This document shows, one piece after another, positions 1 to 8,022 of a stretch of DNA of 64,000 nucleotides (within the stretch, counting starts at the first letter, position 1; each line of letters begins with the position of its first letter). The DNA comes from Bacteroidales bacterium. Its GTDB lineage: Bacteria > Bacteroidota > Bacteroidia > Bacteroidales > UBA932. The stretch lies in NCBI GenBank assembly GCA_017443845.1, contig JAFSXX010000006.1, forward strand, positions 1 through 64,000. Reading direction: 5' to 3'. A program made the translations under genes and the position numbers. Below the pieces are notes generated by a model. The model was given only the letters and a program-made list of their open reading frames with translations. It was not told the DNA's origin and made no database searches.

Positions 1-1628
1 AGGCCGCTGACGTAGGCGCCGACCTGGTCGGCAAGGTCGAGGCAGACCTCCCCGAGGACGATCCCCGCAACCCCGCCACCATCGCCGACAACGTAGGCGA
101 CAACGTAGGCGACGTCGCCGGAATGGGCGCCGACCTCTACGAATCCTACTGCGGTTCGATCCTCTCCACGATGGCCCTCGGCGCATCGGCCTTCTTCAAC
201 GACGGCACCGCAATGCAGACCAAGGCCATCCTCGCCCCGATGCTCATCGCGGCTGTGGGAGTGGTTCTCTCGATCCTCGGCATATTCACCGTCCGCACCA
301 AGGAAGGCGCGGGTATGGGCCAGCTCCTCAAATCGATGAGCAAGGGCACCAACCTGGCTGCAATCCTCAGCGGTATCGCCACCTTCGGCATCCTCGCCCT
401 CGTATTCGGTACCGGCGACAACAACTGGTGGCACTTCTCCCTCTCGGTGGTCTCCGGCCTGCTGGCAGGAGTCATCATCGGCAAGTCCACTGAATATTAC
501 ACTTCCCACTCATACAAGCCCACCCAGGATCTGGCAGCGGCTTCCGAAACCGGCCCCGCGACGGTCATCATCGGCGGTATCGGCCTCGGTATGATCTCCA
601 CCGCGATCCCGGTGATCACCATCGCCTGCGCCATCATCCTCTCCTACCTCTGCGCAATCGGATTCGACGTGCAGAATATGGTATCGGCAGGTAACCTCTC
701 GCTCGGCCTCTACGGCGTGGCTATCGCTGCCGTAGGTATGCTGAGCACCCTCGGTATCACCCTCGCAACCGACGCATACGGCCCCATCGCCGACAATGCC
801 GGCGGCAATGCCGAGATGTCGGGCCTCGAGCCTCAGGTCCGTGAGCGCACCGACGTCCTCGACGCCCTCGGAAACACCACCGCCGCTACCGGAAAGGGCT
901 TCGCCATCGGTTCGGCCGCCCTCACGGCACTCGCCCTTATCGCCTCCTACATCGAGGAGATCAAGATAGCGCTCCACCGCGTGGGAGCCGTGGTCGACGG
1001 AGTCGCAGGCAAGGTTGACGCCGCAGGCGCAAGCATCCTCGACATCCTCCACCACTACAACGTCAGCATCATGAATCCCGCCCTCCTGGCCGGAATATTC
1101 ATCGGTGCGATGATGGCATTCCTCTTCTGCGGCCTTACGATGAACGCGGTAGGACGCGCAGCCCAGAAGATGGTCGTCGAGGTACGCCGACAGTTCCGCG
1201 AGATCAAGGGTATCCTCACCGGCGAGGGCACTCCCGACTACAGCCGCTGCGTTGAGATCTCCACCAAGGGCGCACAGCGCGAGATGATCGTTCCCGCACT
1301 CGTGGCTATCGCGGTTCCCGTGCTCGTGGGAGTCATCCTCGGCGTTGCCGGCGTCATCGGAGTCCTCTTCGGAGGCCTTGGCGCAGGATTCGTCCTGGCA
1401 GTCTTCATGTCCAACTCCGGCGGAGCCTGGGACAATGCCAAGAAGTATGTCGAGGAAGGCCACTTCGGCGGCAAGGGCAGCGAATGCCACCACGCTACCG
1501 TCGTTGGCGACACCGTCGGCGATCCCTTCAAGGATACCTCCGGTCCTTCGCTCAACATCCTCATCAAGCTTATGTCGATGGTTTCCATCGTGATGGCAGG
1601 CCTCACCGCCACTTTCCATCTGCTGTAA
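1..1628 (+). CDS. hppA: Membrane-bound ion-pumping pyrophosphatase, C-terminal part (5' end outside window)
   Basis: Integral membrane pyrophosphatase: hydrolyses PPi and pumps H+ and/or Na+ out of the cytoplasm. The frame is open from base 3, so the gene starts before the window. The family signature is seen at once: the acidic segment EADLPEDDPRNPATIADNVG followed by GDNVGDVAGMGADLYES, which binds Mg-PPi. Many hydrophobic helices follow. GNTTAATGKG (near base 870) carries Ala where K+-independent enzymes carry Lys, so by family knowledge it is the K+-dependent type; some Bacteroides members of that type pump Na+ and H+, and pump specificity cannot be read here. The second acidic loop (NAKKYVEEG...GDTVGDPFKDTSGP) is intact and the gene ends in TAA. 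It is followed by a strong terminator and convergent with the glycosidase gene. Using PPi set free by biosynthesis fits its place beside biosynthetic operons, but that is only context. Confidence 0.97.
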   Translation, partial: AADVGADLVGKVEADLPEDDPRNPATIADNVGDNVGDVAGMGADLYESYCGSILSTMALGASAFFNDGTAMQTKAILAPMLIAAVGVVLSILGIFTVRTKEGAGMGQLLKSMSKGTNLAAILSGIATFGILALVFGTGDNNWWHFSLSVVSGLLAGVIIGKSTEYYTSHSYKPTQDLAAASETGPATVIIGGIGLGMISTAIPVITIACAIILSYLCAIGFDVQNMVSAGNLSLGLYGVAIAAVGMLSTLGITLATDAYGPIADNAGGNAEMSGLEPQVRERTDVLDALGNTTAATGKGFAIGSAALTALALIASYIEEIKIALHRVGAVVDGVAGKVDAAGASILDILHHYNVSIMNPALLAGIFIGAMMAFLFCGLTMNAVGRAAQKMVVEVRRQFREIKGILTGEGTPDYSRCVEISTKGAQREMIVPALVAIAVPVLVGVILGVAGVIGVLFGGLGAGFVLAVFMSNSGGAWDNAKKYVEEGHFGGKGSECHHATVVGDTVGDPFKDTSGPSLNILIKLMSMVSIVMAGLTATFHLL

Positions 1629-1642
1629 TCCATCTGTCGAAT

Positions 1643-1688
1643 AACAAAAAAAACGAGTGGCCGGAAATTCCGGTCACTCGTTTTTGTT
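1643..1688. terminator. Bidirectional intrinsic terminator between hppA and the GH63-like gene
   Basis: A stem CGAGTGgCCGG/CCGGtCACTCG (1654-1680) closed by AATT is flanked by an A-run on the left and TTTTTGTT on the right. It works in both directions and so serves both convergent genes. Confidence 0.93.
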
Positions 1689-1707
1689 ATGCCTCTCCGG
1701 CAGGCGG

Positions 1708-2970
1708 TCACTTCAGAAGCCTGTCGAGGATCATCTCCGCGCAGAGGTTCCAGCTGATGAAGCCTATGAAACGGCCGTCGGCATCGACATAGGTGGGTGC
1801 GGGGGCCAGCCCCTCCCCTGTTTCGGCGTGGTAGTTCTCGTGCATCGTGTCGTATTTGCCCAGATCGGCAAGCAGCAGGCGGGCCGTCGCAAGGGCGATG
1901 GGCTTGAGTTCCTCCTCGAGGCCATAATTGAACATACCTTCCGAATAGACCACAAAGGCCGGAATCCATATCGGGCCCTGCCAGTTGGAGAAGGGCAGGA
2001 TGATATTCTTGTTGTTGTAATCGGGATCGGAGGCCGAAAGCGAGCGCAGGCCGTGAGGCGAGAGCATATGTTCCGGTTTAAGCAGGTACCTCTTTATCAT
2101 CTCCCGTCCGTCCTCCCGGGATGCCAGGCCGGCATAGAGCGGCCAGAAGCAGGAGTAGCTCACGCGGCGGTAGAAATCGCCCGTCTCGCGGTCCACGTTG
2201 TAGAAGCATTTGTCGATGTCGCACCACAGCGTCTTGCGGATTGCATCCGCGATGGCGCGGGAGCGGCTGCCATACTTCCCGGCATCCTCCGCATACCCGA
2301 GGGCTTCGGCAATCTTCGACTGCGCCTCGAACTCCAGCATCTGCATGGTAGAGGCGTCGCAGGCCAGGAAACTGCGGCGGTCGTCAGCATAATAATTGAG
2401 GGCCGGATTATTGTCGGCACCGCTCTGGAAGGCCATCTCCCAGAAGTAGAGACCGGTGGCGGGGTCCATCTGCATCGAGTCGCGGAAAGAGAGCACTTTG
2501 CAGAGGCGGTCATACCACGGTCTCACCCACTCCGAATCGCCCAGAGCCTCGCAGGCGCGCCATACTCCCTGCGAGAGAAAGGGCTTGATGGCGAAGGTTC
2601 CGCGCTTGACCTGAGGCCCCTTCGTAGTCACGCAGCCCGAGACATATCCGTTGTCGGCCACGCCCTCCAGGAAATTGAGCGCCCAATAGCGCATATACTC
2701 GGGCTTTCCCTTGTAGATGAACCAGGTTCCCATGAAATAGCCGTCCCAGTCCCACATCTGCTGGTAAAAACCGGAAGGAATCAGATATGGGTATTTGAGG
2801 AAACCCTCCGCGGGCTTGACGACCCTGGGGCTGATGGCATCGAAATATGCCGTCAGGCTGTCTTTGACACGGGAGATGTCTTCGTCCGGCACACTGCCGG
2901 AGCCCGACCTTCCGCAGGAGCAAAACATTGCGGCAATCGAGAACATAAGAACATAAAGAGATTTTTTCAT
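1708..2970 (-). CDS. GH63/trehalase-like glycoside hydrolase lipoprotein
   Basis: A 420-residue secreted glycosidase with an (alpha/alpha)6-barrel. I start it at 2970 (MKKSLYVLMF), giving a signal peptide with a lipobox-like FCSC (Cys19) and not the longer upstream reading. Clan GH-G motifs are visible: QMWDWDGYFMG (72-82, sugar-binding), SGADNNP (183-189, holding the probable general-acid Asp), NWQGPIWIP (about 320) and HENYHAETGEG (about 385, probable general-base Glu). Family GH63/GH37 enzymes cleave alpha-glucosidic or alpha-mannosidic links with inversion; the substrate cannot be told. It stands alone, convergent with hppA and sharing its terminator. An MGH-type mannosylglycerate hydrolase or a trehalase-like enzyme are both possible. 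The class is fairly sure, the specificity is open. Confidence 0.8.
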   Translation of the reverse strand: MKKSLYVLMFSIAAMFCSCGRSGSGSVPDEDISRVKDSLTAYFDAISPRVVKPAEGFLKYPYLIPSGFYQQMWDWDGYFMGTWFIYKGKPEYMRYWALNFLEGVADNGYVSGCVTTKGPQVKRGTFAIKPFLSQGVWRACEALGDSEWVRPWYDRLCKVLSFRDSMQMDPATGLYFWEMAFQSGADNNPALNYYADDRRSFLACDASTMQMLEFEAQSKIAEALGYAEDAGKYGSRSRAIADAIRKTLWCDIDKCFYNVDRETGDFYRRVSYSCFWPLYAGLASREDGREMIKRYLLKPEHMLSPHGLRSLSASDPDYNNKNIILPFSNWQGPIWIPAFVVYSEGMFNYGLEEELKPIALATARLLLADLGKYDTMHENYHAETGEGLAPAPTYVDADGRFIGFISWNLCAEMILDRLLK

Positions 2971-3239
2971 ATCGATGAAGGTTTTAGGATATGGGCCCAG
3001 GCCCTGATTATAAAAGAGGAAACCGGACCTTCCCGGTAGCACAACCTGCGCTTCCATCCGTAAGCGGCCCAACGCTTGAACTTAATTATGACCCTCGGGA
3101 CAAGGGCATCGCGAACCCCTCCGGAAGAGGATGGCCCACCCCTGCCCTGACGAGTGCCACGAAAAAAATCGCGGTCCGCTGTATTGACCTTTCCCATATC
3201 ACCACAAATTTACTAATTCCAGCCAAAATGATATAAAAA
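2971..3239. other. Intergenic region without recognised genes
   Basis: It lies upstream of the minus-strand glycosidase gene. I see no tRNA, no convincing coding frame and no clear TAnnTTTG box at the expected place. Only short chance frames cross it. Confidence 0.6.
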
Positions 3240-3303
3240 GTGACGATTAAAGCGAAGGCGGAAGATAGAAATATCGGCCGCCTTTATTCTACAGATGGAT
3301 TCG
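3240..3303 (+). repeat. Copy 1 of the GTGACGATTAAAGCGAAGGCGG hairpin repeat (degenerate stem)
   Basis: It begins GTGACGATTAAAGCGAAGGC and continues through a GATAG...ATATC stem to CCGCCTTTATT and an A-G-A-T-G-G-A-T-T-C tail. About four fifths of its bases match 8527-8590, and its stem core matches 7665-7697. The stem has two mismatches, so here it is a decayed terminator-like hairpin. Confidence 0.75.
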
Positions 3304-3351
3304 CATGTGCAGGTCTCAACGGAGTAGGATCAGGCCAGGTTTACGCACAAC

Positions 3352-3389
3352 TTTTACGCATAATAGGCGAAAGGTTGTGTGTTTTTTTT
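3352..3389. repeat. Direct repeat (right copy at 3789-3826) flanking an ATPase-like gene remnant
   Basis: This 38-bp stretch (TTTTACGCATAATAGGCGAA...) matches 3789-3826 (TTTTATGCATAATTGGCGAA...) at about 33 of 38 positions in the same orientation. The two copies bracket the gene fragment at 3392-3790. Confidence 0.8.
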
Positions 3390-3391
3390 GA

Positions 3392-3790
3392 CTATTTCAG
3401 TCGCTTCCAGTAGCCGCCATTGGAAGGACCTTGGTGTTCAACAAGACCTAATTCCTGCAGCACTTTCATGTCTCGCTTGATAGTGCGCGGCTCTTTACCG
3501 AATTTCCCGGCTAAAAGAGTTGTGGTTATCTTTTCATTTTTGGTGACATTTACCATGTCACCGACAGGTAACATTTCAAGTATAACCCGCTGTCTTTCAG
3601 TTAGCTTTTTGGTGACATCATTGGTGACATTTTTGGTATCACCGGCCTTAATGAGCCTGCCGGTCTTAGGGTCTATCCGTCCTCCTTGCTGAATGCCGTA
3701 GAAGAGCTCGCGCTTGATGATTACACGGACACCGCCCTGCTCCTCAACAAGAGTGGGGACTTCGAGACCTTGCTCCTTGAATGCCTCCTT
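3392..3790 (-). pseudogene. 3' remnant of an AlbA_2-type ATP-binding / transcriptional regulator gene
   Basis: The minus-strand frame is open from 3790 (after a TAA at 3793-3791) to a TAG at 3392, about 132 codons. It reads AFKEQGLEVPTLVEEQGG, then VRVIIKRELFYG, then a winged-helix segment ending GLVEHQGPSNGGYWKRLK. This is the C-terminal end usual for AlbA_2-domain (divergent AAA-4) ATP-binding proteins: end of the ATPase-like part, then a winged helix. The N-terminal three quarters are absent and no start codon lies at the right place. An internal ATG at 3574 could give a 60-residue winged-helix peptide, but I take the whole as a gene fragment. It is bracketed by 38-bp direct repeats. Confidence 0.72.
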
Positions 3791-3826
3791 TTATGCATAA
3801 TTGGCGAAAGGTTGTGCGCTTTTTAT
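3789..3826. repeat. Second copy of the 38-bp direct repeat
   Basis: It matches 3352-3389 and overlaps the stop codon of the downstream-coordinate ATPase gene (TAA at 3825-3823). Read on the minus strand, both copies could encode (A/T)HNLSPIM(H/R)K, but neither is in frame with its neighbour. Confidence 0.78.
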
Positions 3827-5205
3827 AGGCAAGGAACCATATACAGAGGTATGTATAAATAGTTGCTATCTTTCTTTAGGTCACCAGTGTGGACGATGTA
3901 CGCCTGAGCCAGGTGCGAAGAGTATTTCTTGATACATTTCTCAAGGGATGTAGTGGTGAACCCGGGAGAGGATTTTACCTCGATAGGAGAAATGTTGTGC
4001 CGACTGGTGACCGCCTTCTTGGAGATGAGGAAGTCAATCTCCATCCTGTCGTCTTTGTTTTCGCGTGAAGGGTTGGAATAAAAGAAGAGTTTGCAGCCGA
4101 TGGCTGTGAGCATTTGGCCGACGATGTTTTCCATCAACATGCCAGCATTAACTTCCAGCTTATCTTTAAGAATCTTTTGGTAGAGTTGCTCAGAAACGAT
4201 TCCGCGTTCATCGAAGGCGTGGCTAATCATGAGGCCGGTATCGTTCATATAACACTTGAGGGAGTTATCCTGCTGTTTGAGTCCAAGGCCGATGCTTGGT
4301 TCTGTGGTGTTGAATGCGATGTTCACCATCTTTGCATCGCGTAGCCAGAAGAAAGAGCTGTCATAATCACGGAAACGGGCGTCTTTGTGTAGGTCTGACA
4401 ACTGGAATTTGTGTTCATGAAGTTGAAGTTGGCCGGGGATGGCTTCGTAGATGGCTCTCACTTTCGCAGTATGCACGCTGGCGTAATTGTCGATACAGTT
4501 GTAATAGAGGTTGAGAATCTGGCGCTTGACTCGGTCTACGTCCTCAAAAGATTTAGTGTCCAAGTACTCCAGGATGGCCTGAGGCATCCCACCGACAATC
4601 ATATACAGGCGAAAGTAGTCCATGAGTTTGCGGTGCATGGACTGGCCGACAGGCTCCTGAACTGCAAACTTCATCCTGACAAAATCCATCAGGGATTCTT
4701 CGCCCATGGCCCAGAGAAACTCTTCGAAATCCATCGGGTGCATAACCATACTCTCCTCCTCAGATGGGACAAGATAGTCCTCCTTCTTCTCGTTTTTCTT
4801 GCGTTTCTTTTTGGTACTCATTTTCATCCCGAGCAGGGAGCCGGTTTCCAGATAGTCGTATCGGCCGTCTTCAACCAGGTACTTGATGGCAGCACGGGCT
4901 GCAGGGCAGAATTCAATCTCATCAAAGACAATGATGGACTCTCGCGGATATAGCTTTGTCGAGAAGTAGGTGCTCAGGTATGTGAAGAGCATGTCAAGAT
5001 TGTCCTTATAGTTCTTGAAAAGATCTTTGATGTCATCGCCGACTTTGAAGAAGTCTATGAGGATGTAGCTCTTGTATTCATTCTGGGCAAATTCCTTGAC
5101 AATAAAGCTTTTGCCCACGCGGCGGGCGCCTTCTATCATCATCGCAGACTTGCCTTTGCGCTTGTTTTTCCAGAGTAGCAACTGATCGTATATTTTTCTT
5201 TTCAT
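3823..5205 (-). CDS. AAA ATPase (AAA_14 with DUF4143-type C-terminal domain)
   Basis: A 460-residue cytoplasmic ATP-binding protein of a family that is abundant and mobile in Bacteroidetes and whose cellular role is unknown. I start it at 5205 (MKRKIYDQLLLWK), where the family begins, not at 5250. Walker A is GARRVGKS (26-33); Walker B is IIVFDEIEF (about 90); a sensor-like ETGSLLG follows. A lysine-rich insertion (KKKRKKNEKKED) sits about residue 140. The C-terminal part (AGMLMENIVGQMLTAIGCKLFFYS...EIDFLISKKA...ISPIEVKSS) has the E-x(n)-D-x(n)-EVK pattern of a PD-(D/E)XK nuclease-like fold, which is the usual DUF4143 arrangement. Base composition is more A+T-rich than in the flanking housekeeping genes. 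Three 12-bp repeats spaced exactly 34 bp lie at and above its start codon. Confidence 0.88.
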   Translation of the reverse strand: MKRKIYDQLLLWKNKRKGKSAMMIEGARRVGKSFIVKEFAQNEYKSYILIDFFKVGDDIKDLFKNYKDNLDMLFTYLSTYFSTKLYPRESIIVFDEIEFCPAARAAIKYLVEDGRYDYLETGSLLGMKMSTKKKRKKNEKKEDYLVPSEEESMVMHPMDFEEFLWAMGEESLMDFVRMKFAVQEPVGQSMHRKLMDYFRLYMIVGGMPQAILEYLDTKSFEDVDRVKRQILNLYYNCIDNYASVHTAKVRAIYEAIPGQLQLHEHKFQLSDLHKDARFRDYDSSFFWLRDAKMVNIAFNTTEPSIGLGLKQQDNSLKCYMNDTGLMISHAFDERGIVSEQLYQKILKDKLEVNAGMLMENIVGQMLTAIGCKLFFYSNPSRENKDDRMEIDFLISKKAVTSRHNISPIEVKSSPGFTTTSLEKCIKKYSSHLAQAYIVHTGDLKKDSNYLYIPLYMVPCL

Positions 5206-5285
5206 CACGAAATCAAGCCTAAGTTTTACAAATAAATTACACGAAATCAAGCTTGTTTGTCCCGCTATTTCTACACGAAATCAAG
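5206..5285 (-). repeat. Three direct repeats (CTTGATTTCGTG) at exact 34-bp spacing, upstream of the ATPase gene
   Basis: On the plus strand CACGAAATCAAG occurs at 5206-5217, 5240-5251 and 5274-5285, identical each time and each 34 bp after the last; the two 22-bp spacers are unrelated. The first copy touches the ATG of the ATPase gene. The geometry suggests iteron-like binding sites on one DNA face (about three helical turns). Confidence 0.92.
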
Positions 5286-5348
5286 GCAAAGATATGGATT
5301 TGTGTTTAATTCTGCAAGTCAAACCCTATATCATTGCCACCAGAAGAC

Positions 5349-5379
5349 TTGAAGGAAAAGCGAAAAACTCTTACCTTTG
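5349..5379 (+). promoter_or_regulatory. Promoter of the small-peptide / LRR-lipoprotein pair
   Basis: TTG (5349-5351), 20 bp, then TACCTTTG (5372-5379) fits the Bacteroidetes -33/-7 consensus (TTTG, 19-21 bp, TAnnTTTG). Transcription would begin near 5385. Confidence 0.75.
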
Positions 5380-5385
5380 CAGGTC

Positions 5386-5557
5386 AGAAAAAAAGCCCGG
5401 AATGGCAATGTTTATCGCATATCGCCCCGTTTCCGGCATCTTCTCCAGGCTCTCTGGGGGGGTGCTAAAGAGTTTATAATCAATTATTTACAGACATTAT
5501 TCGCGAGTCCTTCGGGATTTTCGCGCAGCTTGTCATATCTTCAGATAACATAATCTT
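5386..5557 (+). other. Long untranslated leader before the small-peptide gene
   Basis: About 170 nt lie between the predicted start of transcription and the ATG at 5558. I find no gene or strong terminator in it. A short imperfect stem TCGCGAGTCC...GGATTTTCGCG (5509-5525) is the only structure noticed. Confidence 0.4.
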
Positions 5558-5683
5558 ATGAAAGAAAACATCAAAGAGCTTTACCTCTCGCCGGCGTGCG
5601 AGGTGGCGGGCATCCGTCAGGAAGGATTTATCTGCGCGTCGTATAAATCCGACGATCTTCCCGGATTCACGCACTGGTCATAA
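5558..5683 (+). CDS. Small YxxPxxE...EGxICAS-type peptide (41 aa)
   Basis: A 41-residue frame, MKENIKELYLSPACEVAGIR followed by QEGFICASYKSDDLPGFTHWS and TAA. The pattern Y-x-S-P-x-x-E-V-x-x-I...E-G-x-I-C-A-S is common to short Bacteroidetes peptides encoded beside surface lipoprotein genes; their role is not established. It has no signal peptide of its own. It sits 20 bp before the LRR lipoprotein gene and shares its promoter. A comparable peptide is encoded at 33840-33983 beside another Mfa-like lipoprotein, which supports it as a real gene and not chance. Confidence 0.72.
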   Translation: MKENIKELYLSPACEVAGIRQEGFICASYKSDDLPGFTHWS

Positions 5684-5703
5684 CCAACTAAAACACTTAG
5701 AAG

Positions 5704-7638
5704 ATGAAAACCTGCAATATACTGACGCTCGTGGCCGCAGCGGCCGCAGCGATGCTACTGGCCTCCTGCCAGAGCCTGGAACAGAATATCGAAACTCCCG
5801 AGGAGACCGGCGTTACCCGAGACGCCGACGGCCATCTCCTCATCCCATTCTCGGCCGAAACCGGTGCCGCCCAAACCAAAGCAGAAATGCTTGGAGGCAG
5901 CACCGCCAACATCGTCTATTCGGAAGGCGACAAAATGATCGTTTTCAGCACCTCCATGTCAACTTCCTGCCCGGTTCTTCCCTCGATAATGAACCTTGTG
6001 GGCGGCGTCGGAACCAAGAAGGGCACCTTCAAGGGAGACATCGTGCTGCGGAGTGGCAAAACAGAGGCCGATTTCAATACCTGGGTCACGAAGTATCCGG
6101 GCAACCTCAAGGCCGTCATCATCCCTGCCGCCGGCATCGAGGCAGGCCTGTTCACCTGGGACGCATCCAAACACGACCTCAGAATCAACTTCACGAAAGG
6201 TTCGATCAGCAGCGACCTGGAAGAACTTGTGAAGAAAACCGTGCTTTTCTTAGGTGAGGTCAACTACGCCGAAAAGAAAATCACAAACCTCACGATGGGC
6301 ACAAGCTATGTGAAGAGCGCTGTCACGGTTCCGTCAGAAAGTGACTGGACTGGGGTGGGAAAAGACTTTACGGTAACGCTCAGATACGACGGCGTTTGGG
6401 GTGGATATGCTTTTCTTACTCCCACCGCAATGTTGAAAGGCGACGCCGGGGGAACTACTCTTACTTTTAGCGGCTGGAACAACGCCGAAAACTACGAGGC
6501 CACGGGAACCTTCGCCTTGTCAGGCAGCACCAAGGGAACGCTTTATATGGCGCTTCTTGCAGCGTACGAACTGCGGGCCAACTCCGACGAATACGAAGCC
6601 GACGACAAGCAGAGCTTCACGCTGACAATGGAGAATGTAGGCAAGGGTTACAGCCTTTATGAGGGAAAGATCGCTGCCTTTGCCATCGAGCGCGGCAAGG
6701 GCTTCAGCAAGGCCGTGACGATGTTGGAGCCCACCGCCGAGGATGTCCTGCTGAATCAGCCCGCATCGGTGCGGACCGCCATCATGACCACCAAGGGCGC
6801 CGACCTGAACAAAGACGGCCGCCTCACTATGTACGAAGCCGCGCAGTTCAACAGTTCGGATACTGACGCTTTCGGGCTAAAGGACAACACAGATTTGACT
6901 GATGCAAGCTTTTTCCGATATTTTACTGGGATGATTGCTACAAATTATGATTTGTTCAATGGTTGCATCAACCTCACCAAAGTTTGTTTTCCCAAGTCCC
7001 TGAAGAGTATTGACACGGACGCCTTTACCAACTGTAAAAAACTGAGCACAATTCTCTGGGGAGAAAGTAGTGTGTCAAGTGTTGATTTCTCTTTCAATTA
7101 TTGTACTTCGCTCACGAGCATCACACTGCCGGAGACGGTGAAATCATTGGGCGGTTCATTCATAGGCTGCACTGCCCTGGAATTCGTGGACCTCAGCGCT
7201 ACTTCCGTCACCACGCTGAACGGCGCTCCTTTTCAGGACTGCACTGCCCTGGAGACCATCAACTTGCCGCTTACACTGACCACCATCGGCCCCAGTTGTT
7301 TTGAAGGTTGCACCAAACTTGCCTCCATCAAACTGCCGGCTTCGCTGACCAAAATCGATGATCGTGCATTTGCGTTATGTGCAGCATTGAAGAGTATCAC
7401 TTTCCCGGCAACAGTGACCAGAATTGGCAAGAATGCACTCCTGGGTACCACAGGATTGACTTCTGTCCACTTCTTGAGTATGTCGTCGCCGACGGGCTTT
7501 TATTATGTTTGCGAGAATGTTTGTACAAACGCAAGCAGAAAAATCTATGTTCCTACCGCAGCCGTATCTACATACAAGAGCACTTTAGAAACTGTGGTCG
7601 GAGGCAGCAAGTATTACGATTATATCGTAGGCGAGTAA
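5704..7638 (+). CDS. BspA-type leucine-rich-repeat surface lipoprotein with Mfa-like N-terminal region
   Basis: A 644-residue exported lipoprotein. The signal peptide ends in LLASC (Cys22). Residues about 55-90 carry the fimbrillin/Mfa-like pattern (TKAEMLGG...YSEGDKMIVFS). A single EF-hand-like loop, DLNKDGRLTMYEA (about 365-378), stands between the beta-rich part and the repeats, with acids at the Ca2+-binding positions. From about residue 420 to 610 there are treponemal-type LRRs (e.g. CTALETINLPLTLTTIG, CTKLASIKLPASLTKID). Such proteins act on the cell surface in adhesion or binding; the ligand is unknown. It is preceded by a small-peptide gene and followed by a hairpin repeat acting as terminator. 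An SP II leader, an Mfa-like domain and an exchangeable C-terminal module are also seen in the esterase gene at 31996. Confidence 0.87.
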   Translation: MKTCNILTLVAAAAAAMLLASCQSLEQNIETPEETGVTRDADGHLLIPFSAETGAAQTKAEMLGGSTANIVYSEGDKMIVFSTSMSTSCPVLPSIMNLVGGVGTKKGTFKGDIVLRSGKTEADFNTWVTKYPGNLKAVIIPAAGIEAGLFTWDASKHDLRINFTKGSISSDLEELVKKTVLFLGEVNYAEKKITNLTMGTSYVKSAVTVPSESDWTGVGKDFTVTLRYDGVWGGYAFLTPTAMLKGDAGGTTLTFSGWNNAENYEATGTFALSGSTKGTLYMALLAAYELRANSDEYEADDKQSFTLTMENVGKGYSLYEGKIAAFAIERGKGFSKAVTMLEPTAEDVLLNQPASVRTAIMTTKGADLNKDGRLTMYEAAQFNSSDTDAFGLKDNTDLTDASFFRYFTGMIATNYDLFNGCINLTKVCFPKSLKSIDTDAFTNCKKLSTILWGESSVSSVDFSFNYCTSLTSITLPETVKSLGGSFIGCTALEFVDLSATSVTTLNGAPFQDCTALETINLPLTLTTIGPSCFEGCTKLASIKLPASLTKIDDRAFALCAALKSITFPATVTRIGKNALLGTTGLTSVHFLSMSSPTGFYYVCENVCTNASRKIYVPTAAVSTYKSTLETVVGGSKYYDYIVGE

Positions 7639-7664
7639 GACGAAGGCCCAGCGACACTTAAGTC

Positions 7665-7700
7665 AAAGGCGGCCGATAGAAATATCGGCCGCCTTCTGTT
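7665..7700 (+). terminator. Hairpin terminator of the LRR gene (copy of the GGCGGCCGATAG hairpin repeat)
   Basis: AAAGGCGGCCGAT-AGAA-ATCGGCCGCCTT forms a near-perfect stem, followed by CTGTTTT. The same core recurs at 3240-3288 and 8527-8576. Confidence 0.85.
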
Positions 7701-7722
7701 TTGCCAAGAATGTCTAATAATA

Positions 7723-8022
7723 TCAATGATTCTGTAGAATCTGCATTTGCCGGCGTTTCAAAGCCGTCAGGATGCTACGCTCAGTCATAGGCATAAGACC
7801 TGTAAATGAGGTCTTGGACTTCAATTTATCTAGAGGCATCTCAAGCAGAAGTTTGGCAATGCACTCATCGGCAAATGAATTGGTAACGGTATCTATGCCG
7901 GAAAAGTCAAGAACAACTTTCTCTTCTCCGTCCAATAGCGGACGAAGATCGGCCCTGATTCGAGCCCCAAGGGAACGCGTACCCATGCTGTCTCCGTATT
8001 TGGAAAACTTGAATACTACCAT
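7723..8022 (-). CDS. STAS-like DUF4325 protein (99 aa)
   Basis: A short cytoplasmic protein with the DUF4325 fold: an N-terminal GTRSLGARIRADLRPLL and a central VVLDFSGIDTVTNSFADECI, which resembles the strand-helix motif of STAS domain proteins (anti-sigma-factor antagonists). In the family it usually pairs with a HATPase (histidine-kinase-like) protein encoded just upstream. Here that partner is broken (see 8016-8331), and its tail frame overlaps this start codon (CTATGG, ATG at 8022). The gene itself appears intact, but without its partner it may be drifting. Confidence 0.78.
   Translation of the reverse strand: MVVFKFSKYGDSMGTRSLGARIRADLRPLLDGEEKVVLDFSGIDTVTNSFADECIAKLLLEMPLDKLKSKTSFTGLMPMTERSILTALKRRQMQILQNH

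Noticed and set aside
5206..5285. A small CRISPR array
   Set aside because: Three 12-bp repeats with 22-bp spacers are too short; no cas genes; they sit on a promoter and start codon.
5294..5479. A 61-residue frame upstream of the small peptide
   Set aside because: It crosses the promoter at 5349-5379 and has no recognisable feature.
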